Below, one piece after another: positions 1 to 11,500 of a stretch of 64,000 nt of DNA (position 1 is the stretch's first letter; each line of letters starts with the position of its first letter). The stretch is from Trematomus loennbergii. Lineage: Eukaryota; Chordata; Actinopteri; Perciformes; Nototheniidae. The notes beneath the pieces are model-generated. The model made no database searches. It was not told the DNA's origin and was given only the letters and a program-made list of their open reading frames with translations. A program made the position numbers and the translations under genes. The DNA is taken from NCBI GenBank assembly GCA_012861695.1, contig JAAOOA010000028.1:8472470-8536469 (forward strand). Reading direction: 5' to 3'.

Positions 1-921
1 AAGGGCATTTTCGATCACCTCTGGGCATCCATAACATTCCTCTAAGCGCCGCCATATCATATTGACACCTGCTGTGGGGTTATGAACGTGCACTGACCTT
101 ATCCGCTTTGCATGTGCTGCTGACTCCGGTCCAAGCCATTTGACAAGGAGGTTGAGCTCTTCGTGGTCAGACAGATACAGCTCCCTTGTAACTGCTTGGA
201 ATGATGATTTCCATGCCCAGTAATTTTCTGGACGATCATCAAAGGCAAGGAGCCCAGAACTCACCATCTCTTTTCTCACGAGATACTGAGCAAGATCAGG
301 AGTATGAGGAGTTGGAGCTGAGTAGTTATTTGGAACGAATGCTGGAGAGACAGGAAGCGATGCATAGTGTAGGTCCTCAGTGGGTTTGTGCTCATCTGCA
401 CCCTTGTGTGGCCAATGTATGCCCTGCTGTCCGTTGTTGTGAGAAGTGAGTTTCTGTGTTTCCACGTCTTGAAACTGTTGGTGAGTGTTTTGTAAAAATG
501 AATGTTTATCAATGTATTCTGTTGTGCGTCTTGCTGGATCCTCCTGAGCTAAATCCTGTAACTCACCAAGATGTCCTTCTTCCAAATCTGCTGCAGCTGC
601 TTCAAATATGGCTGCCTCTTTAGATGCGGCCACAGCTTTACTTTCCAGCTTCAAAACATAAAGGTTTGCCTCCACCTCTGCTTTCTGCCTCATCATGGCT
701 GCCTCCACCTCTGCTTTCTGCCTCATCATGGCTGCCTCCACCTCTGCTTTCTGCCTCATCATGGCTGCCTCCCTTTCTGCGAAGGATACCTTTATTTTTG
801 CTGCTTCGGCTTTAGCTCTTGCCCTTGTCGCTGCAGCACTGGCAGATGACTTGCTTGACCTTTGACTTGAGGCCCGGGACCTGGTCTCCACAGACCGGAG
901 TTCTTCTTCCTGGTCATTCAT
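1..921 (-). mobile_element. Retroelement gag-like ORF, N-terminal part, open at left edge
   Basis: Reading the minus strand, an ATG at 919-921 opens a frame with no stop for 307 codons up to base 1, so the protein continues outside the window. The N-terminal half is charged and alanine-rich (probable coiled coil) and contains three perfect tandem copies of the ten-residue unit MMRQKAEVEA. After a variable linker comes a block with FDDRPENYWAWKSSF, then LLVKWLGPES, then MIWRRLEECYG. This block resembles the gag-type protein that precedes the protease/RT polyprotein in fish BEL/Pao-like LTR retroelements; that assignment is from memory and is an inference. No RT, protease or integrase is visible because the element leaves the window. 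The frame has no internal stop or frameshift, so the copy may be fairly young. It could also be a domesticated gag-derived host gene. Confidence 0.7.
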
Positions 922-1636
922 CTTACTTATCGTCTGATGAATGAGTCTTTAGGTTGAAGTAGTAGCGTGCTGATCACAGAATTATTTGCTGCCTTTCCAG
1001 CTGAGTAGTGTCTTTTTACTATTCTGCCCTTGCGTATGCATCGCACTGCATAGGTTAACAGATAGCGAACAAAGACTCAGAAGACAGTTGTTGAGTTGAC
1101 CATTTACTGAGGCTTGAAATTGTAAAACTGCAAGAATAAACAGAAAAATACAACACAAGTTACACAATTGAAATAATACATGTGCAACATAATGCAAATA
1201 GAGTGCAGTATAATCAACAGCCTATGCTAAGAATGAGCTATGTCCGTTAGCTTAGCAGCTAGTTAGCTTAGCTTATCTTAAACATTGAAACCACACAATC
1301 AATTAAACCACATTTTAGAAACACATAACTTGGCACACAGGTAAGTTTGTATACTTACAGACAGATCTACTCCAAGGATTAAAACAAAATGATCTGTGGC
1401 ATAGAACTGAGCTACGATGTGCTCTGCATGGCTTTGCTGTGTAAACTAAAACACAAGAAGGAGAGTCGCGCTATTTGGTGCCTTAAAGCTACAGTACCGA
1501 CTTTTGCCACTAGGGGTGCCAATACACTATGGTGTCAGAACAATGACGAAAAGAGGTTTCTTGTTATTGGCAGTTTTGGGTGGAGACATTGCAAAAAAAA
1601 GAACGAATGTGTGGAAATGAAATCAGCATATTAACA
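922..1636 (-). other. Possible LTR/leader of the retroelement, with a candidate intron
   Basis: Immediately upstream (minus-strand sense) of the gag-like ATG there is no long ORF. There is a good splice donor (exon ...GTCT then GTAAGTATA, intron starting at 1358) and a good acceptor (TTATTCTTGCAG, ending at 1128). Together they define a candidate 231-nt leader intron. A TGTTAA start at 1636 could be the LTR edge, but I could not find the other LTR edge, a matching second LTR or a clear primer-binding site. The boundaries are therefore tentative. Confidence 0.3.
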
Positions 1637-2549
1637 GTAGAGACCAATAAAGTAAAGTTTCTACTAGTTGTGTTTTAAATTATCAGGACATTAATTTCTG
1701 TATATGTATAATACTTGTCAATTACTTTCCTACAACTCTCACCTAGATTCCTTTAGTCCCATTTTAGATTTTAAAAGGTTGTGTTTTGTTCTCAGGTTTA
1801 AAAAAAAAAAAAAGTCTATTTTCAAAACAAACTATACATGAACCATGCATAACCATCTATACTCTCAGAATCTGCACAGTTAAACAAGGGAGCAACCCAT
1901 GGTGTTTTTTTTCACATTGATTTGGAAATGATGATCTATTTTTATATTAATGAGAGGCACAAAGGCCTGTGTTAAAAGTCCTGAGGATAATGGCCCGCCC
2001 TTAAAAGGGACCACCCCCATCAGGTGTTAACACCTTTCAGCTCTTCTTCTTACTTTAATTTGTTTAGATTCATTAGCCATAATCTTTGTGTGCGTTAGTT
2101 TATTTGTTGAGAAGTTTTGGATTTATTAGTTATGAGTTTGCTTTTTTAAAGAACTAAACCCACACACAGACATAAATACCAATACAAATTCAGAGCTCAT
2201 TCAGAGCTTTTTTTTCAGTAAAACAACCTGCAAATAACTATGATCCTTTTCATTTTAAAACAATGTTTGCGTGCTGATACATGTGTATGGCTGACTGTTT
2301 TATATGTTCAGACGGGCTCTTATCCTATTTATGATGACTAAAAGCTGATCAGTTAGAAGGCACATCAAATACAGAAATTGGCACCAATCCTGCATTTACT
2401 AAACCGTTGATGCGGTCATAACAAACTGCTGGAGATCTCCCTGGACCATGGACATTGCCTGGATGCTGGTGGTGGAGAAGGGAGGGTAGAGCAGCAACAG
2501 TAGACAGACATAAACGAGAAAATAAAACAGTTTCTAGTTCACAACTATC

Positions 2550-2578
2550 ATAAAACGTTGATGCCTTCAACGTTTTAT
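2550..2578. repeat. Perfect inverted repeat (hairpin), 12-bp arms
   Basis: The arm ATAAAACGTTGA is followed by a 5-base loop and its exact reverse complement TCAACGTTTTAT. No gene is adjacent and the function is unknown. The run of T after the right arm makes it look terminator-like on the plus strand, but that has no obvious meaning in a vertebrate genome. Confidence 0.6.
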
Positions 2579-3725
2579 TTAAACGTAATATAACATTACT
2601 GGAACCCTCAACTGAATGGAGGATTTACCAGAGATGCTGTGTACAAAAACCGTTTTTACCAAATGCTATGCAAGCAAGTCTTAATCTATGTGTAAACTTT
2701 AAAATATTAATGTGGAAGAAATGTACGGATTCATTCATCCTCTGATCCCCAGATCAATGAAAGGAGTGAGCCTATTATTAATGTGGGGGAGGGAATGTTG
2801 AAGTCCTGCTGAGCTGAAGGCGCTCACAGCAGGACTGATCTCATCTGGTGTCAGTGAACATGATTTCCCCAGCCCCATATATACAGATCATATATTTCAT
2901 TTAAAGCTCTTCTCTCTATAAGTGTGAGTGACTAGTACTGCCTCTATTATAAAGAAGTATTCCTATGTGAATACAGCAGCATTTCAGTTGTGCAGTTTTT
3001 TAGCTGGTTTAGTGAATAAAGGGAAACTAAGCTTTGCCTTTTGTCTTGCTTACTAAAAGTCATGTCATGTTCAAACTGCAATATCACAAGCATTTTTCTA
3101 GTATGGACTTCACTGTAACGGGAGATTGATACATAGAACGGAGTGAGGTGCACCATGATTTCAGACCAGGAATGTATACCTGGTTTTATTCTGGCAAAGA
3201 TGTTCAGTTGCTCCACATAGTATTACATCTTCTTGGGTTCAGTGACAGGGGGAAAGATGCAGAGCCTGAACTGCATCAGTTCTGCTCTAATAGTTACATA
3301 TAATGCATGAATCCATCTTTTGAGCAATATACAGCAGAGGAAACATCAATAAGTAATCACCACAGCCCAAAATGTGACACTACATAACAAAGTTTGCATC
3401 AATGGGACAGCTGTGTTTGATTGTTTCCTTGAGCTTTGAGCTTTGTCCTAGTTCTACTGTGATGGGCCAGTTTCACAGCAACCATTTTGACATTATAGTT
3501 AGTATTACTTCTTTGCAGGATCCCCAGGCATTGTGTGGGTCCAGTATCCTGCTGGTTAAGAGGTTTTAGAGAAAGCCGCTGTACCATACCATATGTAGAT
3601 ATTAATTAACCCTACAATTGTATTTCGTTGTGAAAACAAATAGAAAAACACAGCGAACGTTGCATTACACTCCACAGCAAATGTTATCAATGTGTTGTGG
3701 AGTGCAATTAAAAGTGAGGAGTTAT

Positions 3726-4140
3726 TTAAAAGGGCCCTATTATGCTAATTTTCAGATTAATATTTGTATTTGTTGCCTCTAGTATGACATGTTTACAAGC
3801 TTTAATGATATAAAAGTGCTTTATTTTTCTCATACCGCCTGTGCTGAAGCACCTCTTTTCACCCTCTATCTGAAACCAGAGCCCAGTCTGCTCTGATTGG
3901 TTAGCTGGCTGGCTCGGTTGTGATTGGTCATCTGCTTTGAGCTGTCGCACCCCTTAGCTTATGTACAATGTTTTGGAGCGCTAGCCAATAGAAGCGCGAG
4001 TGTTACAAAGTGATAACACTACATCTCTGGAGGGGAATCTGCGATTTTAGCCGATGTTGCAGGCCATTTCAATGCACAACAGCCAATAAGACACTAGAGG
4101 AAAGGGAAAACCCCCCAAAAAGCATAATAGGGCCCTTTAA
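3726..4140. mobile_element. TTAA-flanked MITE-like element A
   Basis: A 415-bp block has terminal inverted repeats: left AAAGGGCCCTATTATGCT and right its reverse complement AGCATAATAGGGCCCTTT. TTAA occurs at both edges. It contains no ORF of note. The tip resembles those of elements B, C and D in this window, so it is probably a non-autonomous DNA transposon of the same broad group. A TTAA target would fit a piggyBac-like transposase, but this is inference from target and tips only. Confidence 0.75.
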
Positions 4141-5426
4141 ATTCATTCTGAACTGAGGTTCTACATTTGAATGATCCAAGACATGAGCATGATAGCTAAA
4201 ACGTATATTTCAAAACTCTAGATATCTGCAAAAAACCACCTTGAGTGGATTGACTAAAGTATGTTATGGCCTTAGTGAGGACAATACCTACAAACGTTTT
4301 CAAGGTTTAAACATGAGGAATCTTGGCTTCTTTGTCAGTGTGGCAGGCACATACTGTAGGAGAGAGAGACAGAAAAATAGAGGGAGAATTCAAAATATAT
4401 TTGGTTAATACATGTATTCTTTGATATTGAAACAGCCACCTTGTGCTGTTGTTAATACGCATTATGGAGGCTGTTGCATGTTTTAATTTATTTGAGGTTT
4501 AAAAAAATGTGCCCTTTCTAAAAAAAAATCCATGCCCCTTGGCCACTTCATTTTGGCGACGGCTGAGTGGCAATTATAATTATGCTTCTTTGATTCCATA
4601 ATTGGATTCTGGAGTCAGTACAGTGACGGCGGGGAATTATTTGATGTAATCATTTTGTGTTGATAAGGACCCGAGCTTCATATTCTATTAGTCACAATCG
4701 ATGTAGCACAAAGCAGTGTTAACAATAGGCAGTAAACATTGTGTGCATCTTCTGCATGTGCTGCTGTGTAAGGGAATAACTAAAAATAGAAGTATTCAAA
4801 AAACATATTGTTGCAATTTGCTGTAAGCTGTAACTGTTGGAGGGCAGAGCAAAGGAATTGTATAGACCACGTACAGTATGTCAGAGCTGCCGTTTCATAA
4901 ATGCCCATGAAGCCACAACAACAAGAGAGTCCAAGGTAATGGTTATCTGACAAGAATAAACCAAACATTGGCTTGTCATGAGCTTTGAACTGCCTGTAAG
5001 AGGAAAATACAAAACTGCCCAAGAATTTCAGGAGGCTGCATTTTATGACGTATCAGCATACCAAAAGTAGCAAAATCATTGTTTTAACAGCTGCAATTAA
5101 TATCTATAACTGTAAGAACAGTTTCTTAAAACAAATCATTATAATTTAGGAATACAGTACATTACTCCCTTTACGTTGTTCCTTTGTCTTATTCTGGAAG
5201 GTAATTAGGCTACATCATTTAGTGTTTTTCTGCATCTTATCTGCAAAAAGATGTGTGAACAGATAGCAGAGAAGTTTAAAGTTGCTGTATAACCAGAACC
5301 TTTACAGCTCTGTCAATTATACACTTGTGATTCCCTGCATGCACCTCTATTTCTGCCTTCTAAGTGTAATAGCTCAGTACCTGTCGTCTGTACTGTCCCA
5401 TGTACAGTAGAGGGACATTTTAGGAC

Positions 5427-5501
5427 ATGGCAGGGGGAAAACCTACGAGTGTATTTGCTCTTCACATTGCCTTCCTCTTATGTGGTGCTACCCTTTGCTT
5501 G
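5427..5501 (+). CDS. mep1b: mep1b exon 1: start codon and signal peptide
   Basis: ATG at 5427 opens 25 codons with a hydrophobic core ([17 protein letters not shown]), a typical secretory signal peptide, then a GTGAGG donor. This is the only in-frame ATG near the conserved propeptide exon, which is why I chose it. Confidence 0.8.
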
Positions 5502-8500
5502 GTGAGGAATTGGTTCATTTTGTTGTACTGTAGTTTGATAACTAGACATTTTAAATCAACTTGAAATGAATAACATTTTTGTTATCTTTTGTTTAGCCCA
5601 CAACAAAAATTAGGTGAGTTATTTTGTTTTTCAAGCAAGATTTACTTTTGTCACTATTCTGATTTTCTTTCTTTTCAGTAAAGTTTCTTAACAGTTATTT
5701 TCATAACCAATTTCACAGACTATGATGTTGACGGTGGACGTGACCTCGACATTTTTGACATCAATGAAGGTATGTAGACATTTTAATCCTCATACCTCCA
5801 CATTATTGGTTTTTAGTGTACTTTTCAGAGAGCATTGTTCACCATTTGTTTATTGTGCTCGGTGTCCATAGAGGCAGGGTTGAATCTTGTAGAGGGGGAC
5901 ATCGTGCTTGATGAGGTATGTCAATATAACTTCATTTATTTTTCGATATGGAATAAAGCTGTTAAAGCTCCTGTCTTCGTGATTGTTGTTTTATTGACTG
6001 CTACAGAGGCAAACGAGAAATTCCATAATAGGAGATGAGTACAGGTGGCCAAAGACGATCCCATACTACATGGAAGATGACTTAGGTAAGAGTGGCTGTT
6101 GCCGCCTGGATTTACAAGCTGTTTTACCCAACACTACATACAGTAAAGCAGTTATAAAAGCTTCATCTTTACTAACTAGGTTTTTAAAGTGCTGCATACA
6201 CGTCAATGTATTGATAATACTGATCCAATCATACAATGATAACCAATGACTCGTCGTTCTGCATAAATAATACTTTACCTTTTGGTTGTTAAAGTACATC
6301 GTTAAATGCAGGACTTGCAGTTAAGTATTTTATATAGTGTTTTAAAAAAGTTGCACAATCTTAAGTGACTTCAGCCCTTGTGTTTTAGTGACATTGGATC
6401 CAATCTCTCACTGTTGTATATGTAAAAAAGAATAGCAATTGCAAAAGTCATCAATTTTTTCCCACCTAAATATTTTTTATGTCATTGAAATACGATATTT
6501 AGAAAAGTGGTGACACTTCTCTTTGCTATAGACTGAGCTTGTGTTTTTGATAACAAGTGAAACAACCAGAAATACTTTTTAATAACCAAATAAGGAAACA
6601 TTTACATGTTATATGGGTGATGCATTAACACATAATTAAGTGACTAATGTTTAAACGAGCAGAAACATTAAAACAAACTGATTTTGTTTGAAATAATATT
6701 TCCAATATCTCTATACTGGTATGTCATATTTAATGACGTCAAACTTGTGCTCAAAGCGTTAGAGCGAGTGAGTGAGAACATGTACACCACAGGGGGTATG
6801 ATGTACTGTATGTTTGATGTTCAGTCATTTACAGTCGATTCAGACATTCAAGTCTTATGGGAGTGATCTTGAACCTTGACATTTAAATAATTAAAGGACT
6901 TTTATGAATATTCACAGCATTACTTTATACAGTATAGGGTCTGTGAGACATTTTTCATAATCTTCAACATAATTGCTTTATCATCTTCTCTGCAGAGATC
7001 AATGCAAAAGGTGTGATTCTGAAAGCCTTTGAGCAGTACCGGCTCAAGACCTGCATTGAGTTCAAGCCTTGGAGCGGAGAAGACAACTACATTTCAATCT
7101 TTAAAGGCAGCGGGTAAGGAAAAACTAATTTGTATTCTGTTATGGTCTTTAGAAGGCAGGACGAGATGTATTTTCTCAAGGATCAATTCATTATTTATAC
7201 TGTATGATTCAAACTAAAGTTCTCAGTTTGATGTTCATTAAAGCCTTGAATGTATTTTATCCAATAGCTGTTTCTCCTCTGTTGGAAACCGGCGAGTTGG
7301 GAAGCAGAGATTGTCAATAGGGAGTAACTGTGACCGCATTGCCACCATTGAACACGAGTTCCTTCATGCTCTGGGTTTCTGGCATGAGCAGTCGAGGGCA
7401 GACCGTGATGATTATGTTAATATCATGTGGGACCGCATCTCAGAGGGTAATGAACCTGCCACTACTTTGACAACTAAAGCAGAATAAAGGATTTGATGAT
7501 TCTGTAAATGCATACTCTAACAAATCAGTAAAAAAAGCACACATCATGCAATAAGTTTGTTACATAGGACTTCATTCAGCAGTTAATGTATTGCTTGATT
7601 GATGCATGTTTATTTGTTGAATAATCTTAGCTAGATAAGCATTATCAGGACATCACATCTTGTATCTTGGTTGCATTGACCTACGCTCCTCGAATCGTTA
7701 ACTCATCTGTCATTAAAGCAAATTGTACCTTGATGAATAAGCAATATTTTATCAGGTCTTTAAAGAGGTTCAGCTTGGTAGGCGACTTTGATTAGTGATC
7801 CTCTAATCCACCCCACATTGTGATGATGAACTGCACTGACACCTCTCTTTACGCCTGATCCACAGGAAAGGAACACAACTTTAACACCTACGACGACACC
7901 ACCTCCAGCTCTTTGGGCGTGCCCTATGACTACGGCTCCATGATGCACTACAGTAAAACCGCTTTCCGTAACGGCTCTGAGCCCACCATCGTCACCAAGA
8001 TCCCTGCTTTCAGTGATGTCATTGGCCAGCGTATGGAGTTCAGTGACAGCGACCTGCTCAAGCTGCACCGCCTCTATAACTGCAGTAAGAGGCAACAACA
8101 AAAGTGAACAAGTGTCAATTAGATGGCTTATCTTTAGATTTTTTTGCCAAATGGAAATATGTAGATAAGCAAAACATTGTCCTGAATAGTTGATCAGTTT
8201 ATAGCAGTTCAAAGTCCTAAACCTGTGTATGTTTATGCAATGTCTTATAGCCCAAGGGTCCACTTTTCTGGACTCATGTGACTTTGAACGTGAGAACATC
8301 TGCGGTATGATCCAGGGAGAAGGGAAAACAGCAGACTGGGTTAGGATTGCCAAAGCTGAGGGAGGACCCAACACTGACTACTCCAACATGGGAAAATGCA
8401 CCGGTGAGAATTATCGTGCACGGACATGGTGTAGTCAGTTGCACAGCTCTGCATCAAAGGTTTACTCTTTCATTTGTTTCAAGTCTGTCTCCGAAACGTA

Positions 8501-11500
8501 CGCACATACCTATACTGCATGTCTGAAAAAACAATTGAAATACAATTCCGGTTGATAAAAAACAGCCCTTGTCTGTAAAAGGTTTTTCCAAAGCTCAACC
8601 AAAGCTAGAGTCTCGCTTCAGCAGCCAAATCAAGTGGGTACCTTCTTGATACTGTCATTTTAGTATGACATTCTCATGCTGTGATAAAATGCCTCCACTA
8701 CAAAGCAACTAGAAAAAATAGAGGGAATTTCAACACCCACATTTTAAAAGATACCCACTTGATTTATTTGAGTTGAATGGATGGAGCATCTTCACCACTG
8801 AACTCTAAAATGCAATTGAAAAATGTTTTGTTCCAAATCTTCTATATTAAATATGCATTAGGAAGGGAACGGTCTTTGAGATAGACTTGATAACGGTTAA
8901 TACATTATATAATCATTTCTATATGATACATTGGCTTGTAACCTTCTTCTTATCACCTTCTGTGCAAAAAGCATTACAATAAAATGTAGACCTAATGCTT
9001 AGGTACTGACCTTTTTAATCAAGTGAAATTTGCATCTTTAGGATCGGGGTATTTCATGCACTTCAACACTAGTGCAGCCAGTAATGGGGATACGGCTCTA
9101 CTGGAGGGCAGGATCCTTTACCCCAAAAGAGGATACCAGTGTCTGCAGTTCTTCTACTACAACAGCGCCGGCCCAGCGACTCACTGAAGATCCATGTCAG
9201 AGAATATGACACAATTAACCCCAACGGAAAACTGCGCCTTATACAGACCATAGATGGTACATTTTACTACATTTCACTACAGCTCAAAGTGTTACAATTT
9301 TGCTTGTGAAGTGTGGCTATCAAAACATTTCTGTTCAATCAAATCAATTTTTTACCTCAACAGGGTCCCCTCAGGAGCAGTGGCAACTGCACCATGTGAG
9401 TCTAGACGTCAACAAGAAATTCCGTGTTGTCTTTCAAGGGACCAAAGAGGGTTCTGGGCCCTTAGCCGGAGGACTGTCACTGGATGACATCAACCTCTCT
9501 GAGACCACCTGCCCAGAGTTCATATGGCGGGTGAAAGACTTCGCTAACGTTATGGACAACACCCCGTCAAACACATCTATCTTCAGCCCACCATTCACCT
9601 CTAAGGAAGGTTACACCTTCCAAATGGAGCTGTACCCCAGCGGTAAGACAGACTACCCTGGGGAGCTGTCGGCCTATGCTCATTTAGTGGCCCATGAAGG
9701 CGATGTTGGACAGAAATGGCCATGCCCCTGGAAACAGATAACCATGATGCTGATGGACCAACACGCACACATCCAAAAGCGCATGTCCAACCAGCGCAGT
9801 GTCACCACTGACCCCAACATGAAGCCAACAGGTGCAGCAACATCAACTGTCAAAAAGATTCACGTTGATGATTGTTTACATGAAACAAAATCATGAAAAT
9901 ACTATATTGTAAAACCTTTCAATATTCCTTTAAACAGGCTCCGACACGTTTTTCTGGGACGACCCTCGCAAGGTGGGCGTTGAGGTCACACAAACAGATG
10001 GGTCCAAATATTTCCGAGGGCCAGGGGCCGGCACTGTAGTGTATCTCTCCCACCTCAGAGCCAAGAGCAGGGACTTTATCAAGGGGGAGATGCCATCTTT
10101 CTCCTACCATGGAGGTAAAAGCACCGTATTGCACTATAAACTCAATACATTTCATTTGTATTTGCCCCTTTGAAGCTATGAGGACTGTATTGCTGTTTAT
10201 GTTAAAAGAAACACACCCATCCTGTCATATCAAATATTTATTAATTAGTATGCTAAATAATCATCTGGGCTACTGCACACAATTGCATATTTGTGTGATC
10301 ATTACACCTGTGGGACATGATTACCCCCATGATTTATTCACAAACTTGTCAGAAAACATTACAGTCAATGCAATAACTGCTCTTTCATTTGCTTTCTTCT
10401 TCAGATGTGTCTCATTTGACGTTGAGCCAACCTATACCTCCCACGACCCAGAAACCTGCGACCACGACCCAGCAACCTAACACCACAGCACCCCTTGATG
10501 TCTGCCTCAATGTGCAGTGTCTGAATGAGGGTGTGTGTGTGGTGGCTGAAGGGAAGGCTGCCTGCAGGTGAGAGCTGACTGACCCTGCAATCACTATGCT
10601 GTTAATGCAAAAGGCAGCGAGCCTCAAGGATAGTGTTAGAAGTCTTCTTCATGGCTTTGTGGTATTATAATATAAGATCATTTCATTTTTTTATTTAATA
10701 GCTTCCATGTTATGCAAACCAATGAGTAAAAATCAATGCAACATTCTCTTACTACACTCAACACGTAAGACAGACACGTTTTAAATCGGTGTTGTCTATT
10801 TTGTATGTATATTTATATTTTTATGAAAGAAATCAGCTGTTTTATAGATCTTAAAGGTCACCTATCATGCTATTTTAGGCAATAGCATTGGTCTCAGATA
10901 TATAAAAATATATAAAAAACATGTCTATGAAGTGTTTTGCTCAAAATACCAAACAGATCACCCATTCTAGCCATGTCTCATATCCCTCTATTTCACTTCC
11001 TGTTTCAAAAGTGCTGATTTTATGTATTAAGCTTAAAAAAAGAAAATAAAGGAGCGGGCTGAGCTCATGCGGGACCCGGCAGCAGCTACTGTCTAAACTA
11101 AATACTGCTGTGATGAAACGCCATATCATGGATTATCAAGGATTATTTCTGAAACAGTATGGAGCTCAAAGGCTTTCTCTCTTGCCGGTTATACCACAAG
11201 TGAGTTTCTTTTTATTTCCTGCTTCTTCACACACATGCAGTACAGGTTAGCGATGCTAATGTAAACATACACCGACCATATTACGTCCAAAACAGTCGGG
11301 CATTGTTTCCGATAGCAACGTTTCTGATAGGGCCGTGGGTGTAAAACCAGCCTACATTTCCGATATTACGTCATATCGGACGCAAATCTGGATCAGCTCC
11401 GTTGTAGCCCCGTTTTTAGAGATTTGGGTACGGAGGAAAAAGAGAGAGGGTTTTATTTTCTGACGCTGCGTGAGTTCCCTGACACACCGGGGACACATAT

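Larger units (their letters stand above)
1640..5426. other. Intergenic region upstream of mep1b
   Basis: AT-rich sequence with no supported coding exon. Contents I can point to are a 12-bp-stem perfect hairpin (2550-2578), an A-run near 1801 and the inverted-repeat element at 3726-4140. The mep1b promoter should lie in the last few hundred bases, but I see no convincing TATA box or other defined element close to the start codon. Confidence 0.6.

Noticed and set aside
640..775. Regularly spaced 30-bp repeats considered as a CRISPR array
   Set aside because: The units are directly abutting with no spacers and encode an in-frame peptide repeat; the genome is vertebrate.
7760..8374. 204-codon minus-strand frame
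   Set aside because: It is the antisense shadow of mep1b exons 8 and 9, whose plus-strand translation matches the astacin and MAM domains.
9160..9260. mep1b considered as a pseudogene
   Set aside because: All splice sites, the zinc site and the remaining phases are intact, and similar one-base breaks hit phlpp1, so sequence error is more likely.
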